Assembly (NCBI GenBank): GCA_009760885.1
Contig: CM019702.1
Span: 47,477,925-47,541,924, forward strand
DNA length: 64,000 bases
Direction: 5' to 3'
DNA from: Achatina immaculata
Lineage: Eukaryota > Mollusca > Gastropoda > Stylommatophora > Achatinidae
Shown piece after piece: positions 25,801 to 37,800 of the stretch; positions within the stretch are counted from its first letter, which is position 1; each line of letters opens with the position of its first letter. The position numbers were made by a program, and so were the translations under genes. Below the pieces are notes generated by a model that saw nothing but the letters and a program-made list of their open reading frames with translations, made no database searches and had not been told where the DNA came from.

Positions 25801-28800
25801 CAAAAGTTGCACAAAATATGCATAATCAGTGGGCATTATATAAAGCATAAGGACTACAGTTCGACCTAAGTCCCTATAATGTGCAACTTCTGTCTCTTCG
25901 TGTTCAATTATGATTGTATTCTTGTATTGATTTTTCTGGGTTTTTTAAAAAAATTATATCCATTTCCAGTTACATTTGTCCTGGTAGTTCTCTGTTCTCT
26001 CCATGATATACACTCCATTCTTCTGTGTATTCACAGGCCCTTATGTCCATGATGTATACCTCATTCTTCTGTGTATTCACAGGCCCTTATGTCCATGATG
26101 TATACCTCATTCTTCTGTGTATTCACGGGCCCTTATGTCCATGATATATACCACTTTCTTCTTTGTATTCACAGACCCTTATGTCCATGATGTATACCTC
26201 ATTCATCTTTGTATTCACAGGCCCTTATGTCCATGATGTATACCTCATTCTTCTTTGTATTCACAGGCCCTTATGTCCATGATGTATACCACTTTCTTCT
26301 TTGTATTCACAGGCCCTTATGTCCATGATGTATACCTCATTCTTCTTTGTATTCACAGGCCCTTATGTCCATTCTTCTGTGTATTCACAGGCCCTTATGT
26401 CCATTCTTCTGTGTATTCACAGGCCCTTATGTCCATTCTTCTGCATATCCACATCACAAGTGTCTTTACCTAACTTCTTATGGGACAACTAGAAAGACCT
26501 TTTATATTTCTTTAGTGCAGTGTAACGATTCAGGGATCACTTGAGCCAATCCAAGGTCTAACTTTTTTTTTTTAAAGAACATTTGTATATGCACTTTCCT
26601 TTATATATGCACTATATCCTTTTCCTATCATACCTTCAGTCACAACCTTCCTGTCAATCTACCACCAGGACAAATCTGCCAGCCATCAGATTTTGAGTGT
26701 TTTAAACTTGGAACGCTCAGTCGAGGCCCTGACTGTGTTCTTTATTCTCAAGTGTGTGATTCCTACATGCACTGTGCTGATGGTTCAGATGAATTCAGCT
26801 GTTTAAGTAATGGTGAGTTCATGTATGTTTCTTTGTTTGCTCACATCCACAAGAGAAGAATATGCGTGTACTGGGACTCGGTATTGATAGCATTGGTTCA
26901 ATAATTTTCCTTGCTTAGATTCCAAATAGACCTGATTGATATAGGCTGTTTTAATAAACAAAACTTGTTTTAAAGTGAAAACATTGAAGCAGGAATTGCA
27001 TTTACACCAGATTATAAATTATTTGTCAGGAGATATAGGTCTCATATCAGCAGTATCTGCTTTTAACATGTGAACTTTCATTTGGTATTAACATTGGAAC
27101 TTTTATTTTGTATTGACATTGGAACCTTTATTTGATATTAACATTGTAACTTTTATTTGTTATTAACATTGGAACTTTTATTTAGCATTAACATTAGAAC
27201 TTTTATTTTGTATTGACATTGGAACTTTTATTTGATATTAACATTGGAACTTTTATTTGTTATTAACATTGGAACTTTTATATGGTATTAACATTGAAAC
27301 GTTTATTTAATATTAAATCGGAGCATGTTTTGTGTAAACTAAGTGATGTGGGTTTATTTGGAGCACACAAGAAGCTGTGTAACACAAACGAGGCCTTTAC
27401 ATTGGAACATAAATCTTTATGAGTATTGAAGTGCTGGTTTAGCAGACAGATTTTTAACATTATTTATATCACCAGAATTTTGAGCATTGTAATTTATTGT
27501 TTGTATAAATGTAAATACTGTACAAACATCCAGACTGCATAATACTGATTTTAGTCTCTTCAGAATTATGGATATATTGTGCTGAATGATTTTATATTGT
27601 ATATTTTGAAACAGATTTCAGTGGATATGTTATGAGAACTTTGAATATATGACTAGCTTGTGGTTTTACTCTTATGTATGTTTCCATTATTTTTTTTTTG
27701 TTGTAGTTGCTGATCATGGAAGAAATAATTTGACACTAGAGCATGGTTCAGCTTTATCCAGTTTTAAGAGTAACAGCAGCATGAGCAGTATTGGTGCAGA
27801 TACCAGTGGTGAGTATGCAGCAGAGAAACCAGTAAGTGATGGTCACCACGGTCCGCATCAACCGTATGCTGCTGAAGCTAGCATTGACAGCCAGTTTGTC
27901 AGATACCCCCTCATCAGCTCAGACCTGTACCCCAACATGGTGCCTCTGCAGAATAGTGAAGTAAGGCATAAAACTATCCTGGACCAGAATGTTTCACCTG
28001 GCAGAGAGAGTAGCATGCAGTCTGGCCAGCAGCTTTTTCCTGGTAGTGTCTATTCTCAAAACCCCAGATCTGACCAAGCACTAAGCTCAGATTCTGATGT
28101 TAACCCCTATACTAACTCCAACTTTAGTCCATCTGTTGCATTGCCTATTAATCATAAAACGTATAAAACTAGTCAAGATGTCATAAATTTGCTAGAGACT
28201 AATGACTCAGAAATGCTCACAAATCATAATCTTGTTGCAAGGTATCCTCTGGGTAATCCTCAACCAGAACCGTCTGCCCATAGAGATAACAAAGCCATTT
28301 TGAATGATCCAGCTAAACCTTTGGACCCATCTCATAATTACCAGATTGGATCACGGCAGATCTCACATTTGAATGTCAGCAAAAAGAAACTACACCAGTT
28401 TTCTTTCCAAGAGTCCAGGCCCCATCTATCATATTCTGAAATGAGGCAGTACAATCAACAGACTTCACAGCCTATTGGCCGTCCAGCCTATACTGATCAG
28501 CATCTGCAGCCACTACGTCAAGCATCACAGACATTGGACCAAGAAAGTGAATTTCTAGTTGCTTCCACTTTGCTCCCAGAGAATTTGCAAAGTAGAAATT
28601 TCATGCAGCAGAGTGAAACAGCAGACACATCTTTCTTGCCATCCAAAAAGCTGGCGATTCCATCGTCATATTTACCCCCATTTAAATCTGTCAAATCCTC
28701 AAGTCACCAATCTCAAAGTATTTCAAGTAAATCTGATGTGGAGACTAATCAGAATGATATCAAAGCACCTATAAATCAAGCTGAAGTCTCATCATCAGAA

Positions 28801-31800
28801 TCACAGAAACACCTGTCCATGCCTGGTTTATCTAGTTCACACAAACAGAAATGGTTGAATCCCAGCCTTAGTTCACTGTATAGTCTTGATGAGACAGTGT
28901 CTCAACAACACCAGCCAGTTGAGCAGAAGGAAAGTGAGTATTTTGACTCATCACAATATGCAGGTGATGCCTTAGATCACTTACCTGAAACAGAGATGGA
29001 CAGTTCCAGTTCTCCTTATGAAATCTCTGAACTTGATGGATCAGATAATGACCATGATAGATCCATTGACTTGCCTTACAACAGTCAGAACTCAGGATAT
29101 TTTCATGAACCTTTCAACAATCACCACCTGTTATCAGATGGTTATGATGACAGTAATGACTATAGGGCTCCATCCTATCATGATTCAGACTTTCAGTCGA
29201 CAGTGGGGTATCAGGAAGAGGATAAATCTAATGTTGGTCTGTATGAAGGTAATGCTGCTTCTCTGTTTGCCACTGATTTCATTGCTACCATTAGGAAAGG
29301 CCACTTATTACTTGTATTTATGTGTTTGTGTCAGTAATGTAAGTTTTCTGCATGTACTGTGATGGACTTAGTACAACATATTATCAGTGTAGTTTTTATA
29401 CAGTGAGTATAGAATGGCAGAAAATATTTATTTGGTTTTGTTTTTTTTTTTGGTACGACAGGAAGAGAACATCATTCTAGTATCAGTTTCAGACTTTAGT
29501 TGTTCTTCTTAATGTTATGAAACAGAATGCTTTACCACTTTTTTTTCCAGTGTGATAGAACTGATGTATTTACTGATAAGCTGATAATGGCAGCTGGCTG
29601 CCATAGTTTTCTTGACTTCCTTGAATGCTTCTACTACTCTTACCTGCAAATCTTTGCCTCCTTTTCTTAGCTTTTTTTGTGATAGTTTCCAGGGTTTCCT
29701 TGCTGGAAGATGATCTTGAAAACACAGTTTGAAATTCATTTTACATACACCATCTTATGAGTCTTATTTCTGTTTTGTCAGTTATTGGCTTCTGATTTCT
29801 TTCCATTCTAGTTTTGTGCTTAAATATTTATCTAAATAATTCTTTTCCTCTGTTCATATTTATCAAGTGCAAAACAAAAAGAAGGGGAAAAAAAATGAAA
29901 AATTGAACCACTTATCTAATAAATGTCTGACAAAGGATAGCAAAGGGTTAAAGTAAGAATTCTACAGTTGTGCTTACAAGTATTTTATTTTTCTTTTTTT
30001 TGCATGCAATTTTTGTGTGTGTGTATGTTTACTGGCTTGTATTTTCGTCAACTTATTGCATCAACATGTGCACACATTTTCTCTTAATGCAATATTCATT
30101 TGTCCTTAGGCTTAAATTTATGAACAGTTCATCGACCTGGTACCTTCCCTTTCTGTAGCAAAGCTGTTTTATAAACCTCCAGGAGAACTAATCACATTTA
30201 ATAATGGACATTCTTCAAAGACAATATTTACAAAGGATTAGTCATATTAAGCTTAGACTCGAGATTGTGGTAAAGGTAAGGATTTGATTTTTAAAAGCTG
30301 GTTATGGAATATTAGTGTTTCTGATCTTAACATAGCTTGCTGCTCACTATATATAATTGGGGGGGTGGGCATATTTCCTTAATGTGGAGGTTTATAAAAT
30401 TCATGACTTTCTAAAAAAACTTGGAGCACATGGCACCTATAGTTATTATAGTTGTTAGATCTTCTAATGTTGCTGTTGTATCTAGTGTTGGTTGTTGTAT
30501 TATCCAGTTATTCTACGTATGAAACCTTTCAATGTTGTTGTATTTCACCAATAATTGTGACTGGGGCAAAGACACAGTATTCAGACTGAATGAGAAAGCA
30601 GTTGGTGACCCATAAGTTAATTACTTGCATCAAGGCTGGCAAACCATAGCTGGCCAAGACCATTTTCTAACAACCCACCTCCATCTTTCCAAATGATGGC
30701 CTTTAAACAGACATCAGTCTGGCCAAGTGAATAAGGATTGCAGTGCAATTTTTTTTATAAATAGAAAACATTGAGGCTTTCATACAGTAAAATAACAGAA
30801 CACAGTTTTGTGAGATTAGACTTCGAAAAAAATCATAGACAAAGCACTTTAGTGAGATGTGAGAGAAAGAGAAATCACAAAAGAATTACCTGGGATTCGA
30901 GCACGGACTCCAGTAGGACGAGCAGCCGTCTAGCCACAAGAGAACAGCATACTATCCAACTTAGCCAACTAGCATCCTCCAAAAAAAAAAAAGGTGTTTA
31001 TTGGCATAGTCATTAGTAACTGTTCAGTAGACACAAGGGATCGTGACATCTGGAAAGAAACAAGGTCGTGACACAGAAATTCCATAGCTTAGATTCATTC
31101 TCTCTAGCAGGTACGAACTTTTAGACAAACAAGGATTGCAATGGGAAGTTAAAACTCAGTTGCAGAAACGTGCTGAGCTGAAATTGGGTGTTTTGGACTG
31201 AAAGGTCTATAAACTGCAACACAGCACAATCAACCCCCACCTGAGGGCAAATGGTGAGGAAGAAACAGACTTTAGGCCTTTGTAACAAAGGCTTCAGTCA
31301 GTGAATAAACTACACAGTTTCTTTAATTCTCAGAATAAATCTGTGATACAAGTTTCTTGGTAATTCCACCATCATGGAGAATACATTGATTCAGGTCACT
31401 GCAGAATCACAAAGTCCTGTTTACTGGAATCAGTCACTGAAATGAGAAGTAGGATCTTGGTAAGCTAAGATTCACTGGCTCTTGACACTGTCATCAGTCT
31501 CTATAAACAGTTTTAATGTCTGCTTTGTGGTTACATGTGTTCACAAACAAACTGATCAACTGGTGAAGTCCTAAGAATTCATCATCATTATCATCATCAT
31601 CATCATGTGCCTTCTCCAGAACAAAAGTTGTTGGTAATTAATCTCCAGTTCCCTCACTCCCATGTCTTGATACTGCAATCAGCCAGGCTTTGTCCTGTCC
31701 TTTCTTGTTTGTCATCTTCCCATCTACATCTCTGTCTTCCTCTTGCTTTTTTTTTTCTCTTCCACCTTTCCTTCTAGTATGGTCTTCAGAATAAAGTTAT

Positions 31801-34800
31801 GTCTTATGATATGGCCAGAGTATTTTGTTTTTCTTCACCTTTATTCCTTTGAGAAGTTCAAATTGCACTTGGAGCTGTTCTAAAACATGTGCATTTGTTC
31901 TTTTCATTCTCCATGTTATATGTTATGTCCTAAGAATTAAAGAACATGATATGAGCAACTTTTTAAAAAATATAATCACATTTTTCGTGAACATCCCTCT
32001 GTTGCATTTGAGGTAATATTCATTAGAGCAAAGTTTTAGGTTCTGCACTAATTCTCAAGAAAGTAATGTGGAGACACAGTAAAATTTCATTGAAGAAAGT
32101 AATAAATTCAAGTAATAGTAAATTTTTTAAAAATTCATTCTTTCTTTTTCCAGTTTTTCAGTAATTGATAACTGGTCTCTGAATTATCATCATCTTTGGG
32201 CCCCCCCCTCCCCCCGCAGTGACTAATACAGATAAGAGCATACTTCAAAGAAAAACATTCCCAGCCATGGTTAGTAAAGCACATGCATACTAGTATGTTA
32301 TATCAGCTGTTTCTGTTAACATTTATTCTGTCACAACAGGCATGGGAAGTAACTATGTGATCTCTGTGACTTTTACAATATGGTAATTGACAGTAGAAGC
32401 AGGATGTAAAGGTTCACTGCTTGATCCCGCTGCATTTTGAATACAGTGTTAAACTGTACGGCTGTTTAATTATTTTTATTGCTATGTGAAGATTTCCTTG
32501 ACGGAACTTTTTTTTTTTGGTACTAAATCAAAAAGAGTAGCACTGAAACAGCAATCATAAGGTAATAATTTTTTTTTTTGTTTGTTGTGAAAGCTGCAAC
32601 ATTAAGAGAGATTATGGTGCTCATGTCACGGAACTTCAGTCCAGTGGTCTTTATGATCAACTAGTGGAATTTTCTTTTTTTTTTTTCCCCATAAAACTAA
32701 GGAATGAACAAGTCACCCAGTGCCTAATATTTTCATCATTTTTTTGTCAGGATAGTTTATGTACAGTATATTGTTTCTTTGGTCCTCAGCTAAAAAAAAA
32801 CTTTTTTTTAAAAAATTGTGTATGAACTTAATTCTTCCTTTTCCATTTCAGTTCCCCCTCCCCCTCCACCTCATCATATATCAGCAGTGTTTTTCAGTAA
32901 AGAAATATGCCAGAAGGCTAACCATCTGCCAGCCCAATATACAGATATGTTAAAAAATGAAAGTTAACTGCATCTGGCAACAGCTAAAGTTTTAAAAATT
33001 TTATTTGCACAAAAAAAAAAAGATGTTAAAATGCTGAAAAAAAACCCTCTATATGTTTTAATACATTACAGTATTCAGTATTTATGGTTTTAATAATGCT
33101 GACATGTGCAGGATGCATGCTTGAATATTGTTACTGTCACAGAAATTGTGTGTCAACATAAATTACGTATGAATCTCTCTCTCTCTATGAACCTCAAGTG
33201 CCCAGAGCACATGGGGGTTCCGCAAGGGTTTTCCACAAATGCCTGTCCTTTGCCTTTTTTTTTCTGCTCTTGCCCAGGTGAGCCCTCTGTTGCTCAACAT
33301 CCTCTCTCTTGTTCTTCTCTATTACTTTCTATGGTCCAGTTTATGTATCTCATTGTGCTATTGGCATATTGTTTATCCGCTTTTGCTAAATATTGTTGTA
33401 AATGTGATTTGTTTTTTTTCATTGTTAATATGTGTTTTGTTAAAAAACTTGATTGCATTAATTATAGTATGCAGTAAAGACAGTTCTGTATTTAGCTGCA
33501 TTTATTTCATTGCATTTCTCTGATCTAGCAGCCATTTAAGTTTCCGCTTTTTGGTTCAAAGTGATGGCAGAGTATCTTCTTTAATTGTACTGAGTTTGTA
33601 TTTTAATGTGTTTTCGACGTCTAAATGGTCAGGTATAGCTACATTTAACATTGCTACACACTACTGTACATCCAAATTGTAAATTCGCAAAGCTTATTTA
33701 CTTTTATAATTATGGAGTCATGAATTAAAGTTGTTTATAATTCTGGTAATAATGTATTACTTTCACATTGGCTAAAATTAGTAAAATTTGTTCTGCAACA
33801 ATAGGAGACATGAGGAGTTGAGGACTGTGGTTAAAACTGTGTCTAGTAGAGGAAAAATAGTCTGAGGTATATGGCACAGTTTTACAAAAGAATAGAAAGA
33901 TGTAAATACAAGAAATAATGGGAAAAGAGGCAATGGATGAGCATGTAGAAATGTAAAACAAGCAGTAACAAATGAATATTTTGATGGTAAGCTCTTCTTC
34001 TTCTTAATTCACTTCTACCACCAAGACCGCCCCGTGATCCTACTGAATTTACTCCTGTGGTCCCTGGGAGGGCCACAAGAGTTCCCCAAGCGGACCACAA
34101 GAGGTTCAGATTCTGTGTGGGTCTCAGAAGCGGGTTATGTGACACCATGGTTTTCGTTGCACTAGTTTAATCTAGCGTTGGACTTTCTCACCGGAAAACC
34201 TCAACATGTTTTGGATATCAGTATATCCCCACTGGGTGAGAGGTGGTAGCCCGTCCAGACTAGAGTTGAACTTTCTCACCGGGAAACCTCAGCTTGATTA
34301 GGATACGCATACATCCCCGCTGGGTGAGAGGTGATTGCCTATCTAGACTGCACTGGTCCAGTGTCTCTGACTTCAGCATTTTGTGGTCGTGGCCGCTACC
34401 CTTCCTAGTTGTGGCCAAGATGGAGCTTTTGTCCAGGAGGACGAATCCTCGCCATTAGTGAGTTTCACCCCTGGGTTGAGCCGGTTTAGTAATATTATCT
34501 CAGTATGGGCGTGTTTAAGACATGACTGACCTCTAGAGCGGAGGTATCGTGACATGAGTAACCATCAAGTTTCACCCCTGTTTTAAGCCGGTTTAGGCAT
34601 ATTTCACCAGTATGGGTGTAGATCGGACATGGCCGGCCTCTAGAGCAGAAGTGCTGTGGTATGAGTAGCTCTCGCCGTGAGACTACTGGACATACCAATT
34701 AAGCTTCACTTTATCCTTTCCATCACCTTTTCACATCGGCGCCGCACGGCAACCCTAATTGCTTTTTCGCATTTTCTTCATTAGCTGGGAGGAGTTTTCA

Positions 34801-37800
34801 CTTCACGTGCAGCATATGAAGAATCTCGCCAACAGTGTCTTAACCCCTGGGTTAAGCAGTTCAGGCAGTTCGCCCAATATGAGTACACATAGTACGTGGC
34901 CGACCTCCAAAGCAGAGGTGCCATGATTTGAGCAGTCCTGACCTCGAGACTACTGTTACTTCACTTAATCCTTTCTTTCACCTTTTCCATAGTGGCACCA
35001 CGCAGCAACCCCATTCGCACCTTTCTTCACTGGCCGGGAGGAGCCCCACTCCATGCACAGCAGCTGAAGAATCTCACCAGCAGCGGTAGATGAGCTACCA
35101 AACATGACTCTCATCTACCCAAAACGTCTGGTTTTCAGGCACCAGATATTGGCCTTCGCCCCTTCCCCTGTCACTTTGAACAGTTCTGCCACGAGAAGGC
35201 CAGGAGCTGGACTTGACTGTCAGAGGCTATTTGAGACACACGCCTTGGAGACATTTTATTGGAGCGGAGACCCCACTCCACCTACGGCTATAACAGTCCT
35301 AGAACCGACAAGTGTGTCAATCTCCTTCAAAAATTTTAGCTTCTGTTATTGGTTGTGTGTGTTTGCAATAGTCTCCAGTATAAATTAATTGACCAGTGAT
35401 ATGCTAAGAATTAAGGCATGTGATGCATAAAGTTTGCTGACAGTCTAGGAACCCTAGGTAAGGCACTGTACATCAGAGGAGTTTTTTAGGAATGGAAAAG
35501 CTAATTATGTCAGTCCATAAGAATAGTGAGGAGCAAAACCTCTATCTTAATGTGAAGAAAACTAAATTGATGACAACTGACAAAACAAATAAGGCAGCTG
35601 AAATATGTATCAGTGAGGAAAAACTCTTGGATCATCACTAACTAATAATGGAGATACAATGAGGGAAATTAAAAGGAGGACGTCTATTGGTTTTCAAAAA
35701 GTAAAACACCTAAAGAAGCTATGGAGAGGAACAGACAGAACTACAAATAAGATTTTTAAGGGCATGCATCTTTCCTGTCGCAACATATGCCTGTGAGACC
35801 TGGACACTTAACAAAACAGCTGAGAAACACATAAATGCCTTTGAATGTAAATGCTACAGAAGAGTTCTTCAAATATCATGGGGACAAAAAAGAAAAAATA
35901 TATCCATACTACAAGAACTTAATATTGAAGAAGGTTGGCTAGTAAGGAAGATTAAACAGAGAAAACTTAAATATTTTGGAGATATTAAACATCATCAGAA
36001 TTTAGAGAAGACAGTCTTGGAAGGGTACATAAATGTTAAAAAAGAGAGAGAAAGACCAAGGCGAAGATGGCTGCAAGACATCATTGATGATCTGCGAAAG
36101 GAGGCATCAGCAGCAGGGCATCTTGCTCACAACCAGGAGACCTACAGAAGAGCTGTTAGGGAGGCAAAGTTCTGCAAGGGGCATGCAAATGACTGACTGA
36201 CTGAGTTTATCACAGTCTAGGAACCATAGGTAGGGGGGCACTGTACTTATTATCATCAGATGGGTTTATCCACAGTCCAGAAACCCTAGCCAGGGCACTG
36301 TATTTATTATCATCAGGAGAGTTTCCTTAACTTTGTGAAAGCTTAATAAATATAGGATTGTTAATGAACTAGAGACGTCCAAGGACTAAGTACAAAGCAG
36401 ATATATAATAAATATTCTTGAATAGAGTATTGTTAATTTTTATCCACATTATTTTTTTTTTTTGGTGGCCATGATTCATCAATTGTCAGACTTTTCTGAA
36501 TTTGGCATTTTAAAAAATTGTGTGTGTATATATATAATATATATGTTTTTGTTTCAGAACTAAACACAGTGCCTATGCCATCTTTTAAGGAACATAAGAA
36601 TATGATAGACAGAAATAATGTTCATGGAGAAAACACTCAAGGTACATTTCATATTTTTTGTATATTATAAATAGCACTGTGGAGAGGAGCAGAAATAACC
36701 ACAAAAATAAGATTTTTAAGGGCATGCATCTTTCCCATCGCAACATGCCTGTGAGACCTGGACACTTAACAAAACAGCTGAGCAATGCGTAAATGCCTTT
36801 GAATGTAAATGCTACAGAAGAGTTCTTCAGATATCATAGACACAAAAAAGAACAAATATATCTATACTACAAGAACTTAATATCGAAGAAGGCTGGCTAG
36901 TAAAGAGGATTAAAGAGAGAAAATATTTTGGACACATTAAACGTCATGATAATCTAGAGAAGACCATCTTGGAAGGGTACATAATGGGAAAAAGAAAGAG
37001 AGGAAGACCAAGGCGAAGATGGCATCGTTGAGGATCTGCAAATGGATGCATCAGCAGCAGGCCATCTTACTCACAACCTAGAGGCCTACAGGAGTGCTGT
37101 TTGGGAGGCAGAGTTCTGCAAGGGACATGCAAATGAATGAATGAATATAAATAGCAACTGAAATGTTCATTAAACTCAATGGAAGTGTCATTGTGATTGT
37201 AGCATTCTTTCCCTGGTGCAGAAGAAAACGCAGACATTTCGTTTCCATGGAATTAAATGTGCAGGTATTGATATTTATAAGGTATAGTTGGAAAAGTGAA
37301 AGTAACAAAGTATTTCCATGTTAAAAGTATATTTATATGTCAGAACAACTGTAAATGTATGAAGAGGTTTTTTAGGAAAAAAAAACTGGTGTGAAAATAG
37401 GAGAACATTTTTAGCATCCAAAAAAAATGTTTATCATTGACAAATAAAATTGTGTTCTACTTACCATCAGCGCTATATATATCCTCATGTAACACAAAAA
37501 CGAATTCATTGTGATGATATATGGATTTCCATAACCATCTAGCTCTTCTACAGTCCATCTAATAGGTCTAGATCTATTTGGGGTATGCTCAGTAACAGTT
37601 GTCTGGTCATAGGGCATGTCCATATACCTACCTAAGTCACAAAAAGTTGAAAATACTCCACAGAAAATTCAACAAAACACTGTGTCTGGCTCATTCATTC
37701 ATTTGCATGTCCCTTGTGGAACTTTGCCTCCCTAACAGCACTCCTGTAGGCCTCTCAGTTGTGAGCAAGACAGCCTGCTGCTGATGCATCCATTTGCAGA

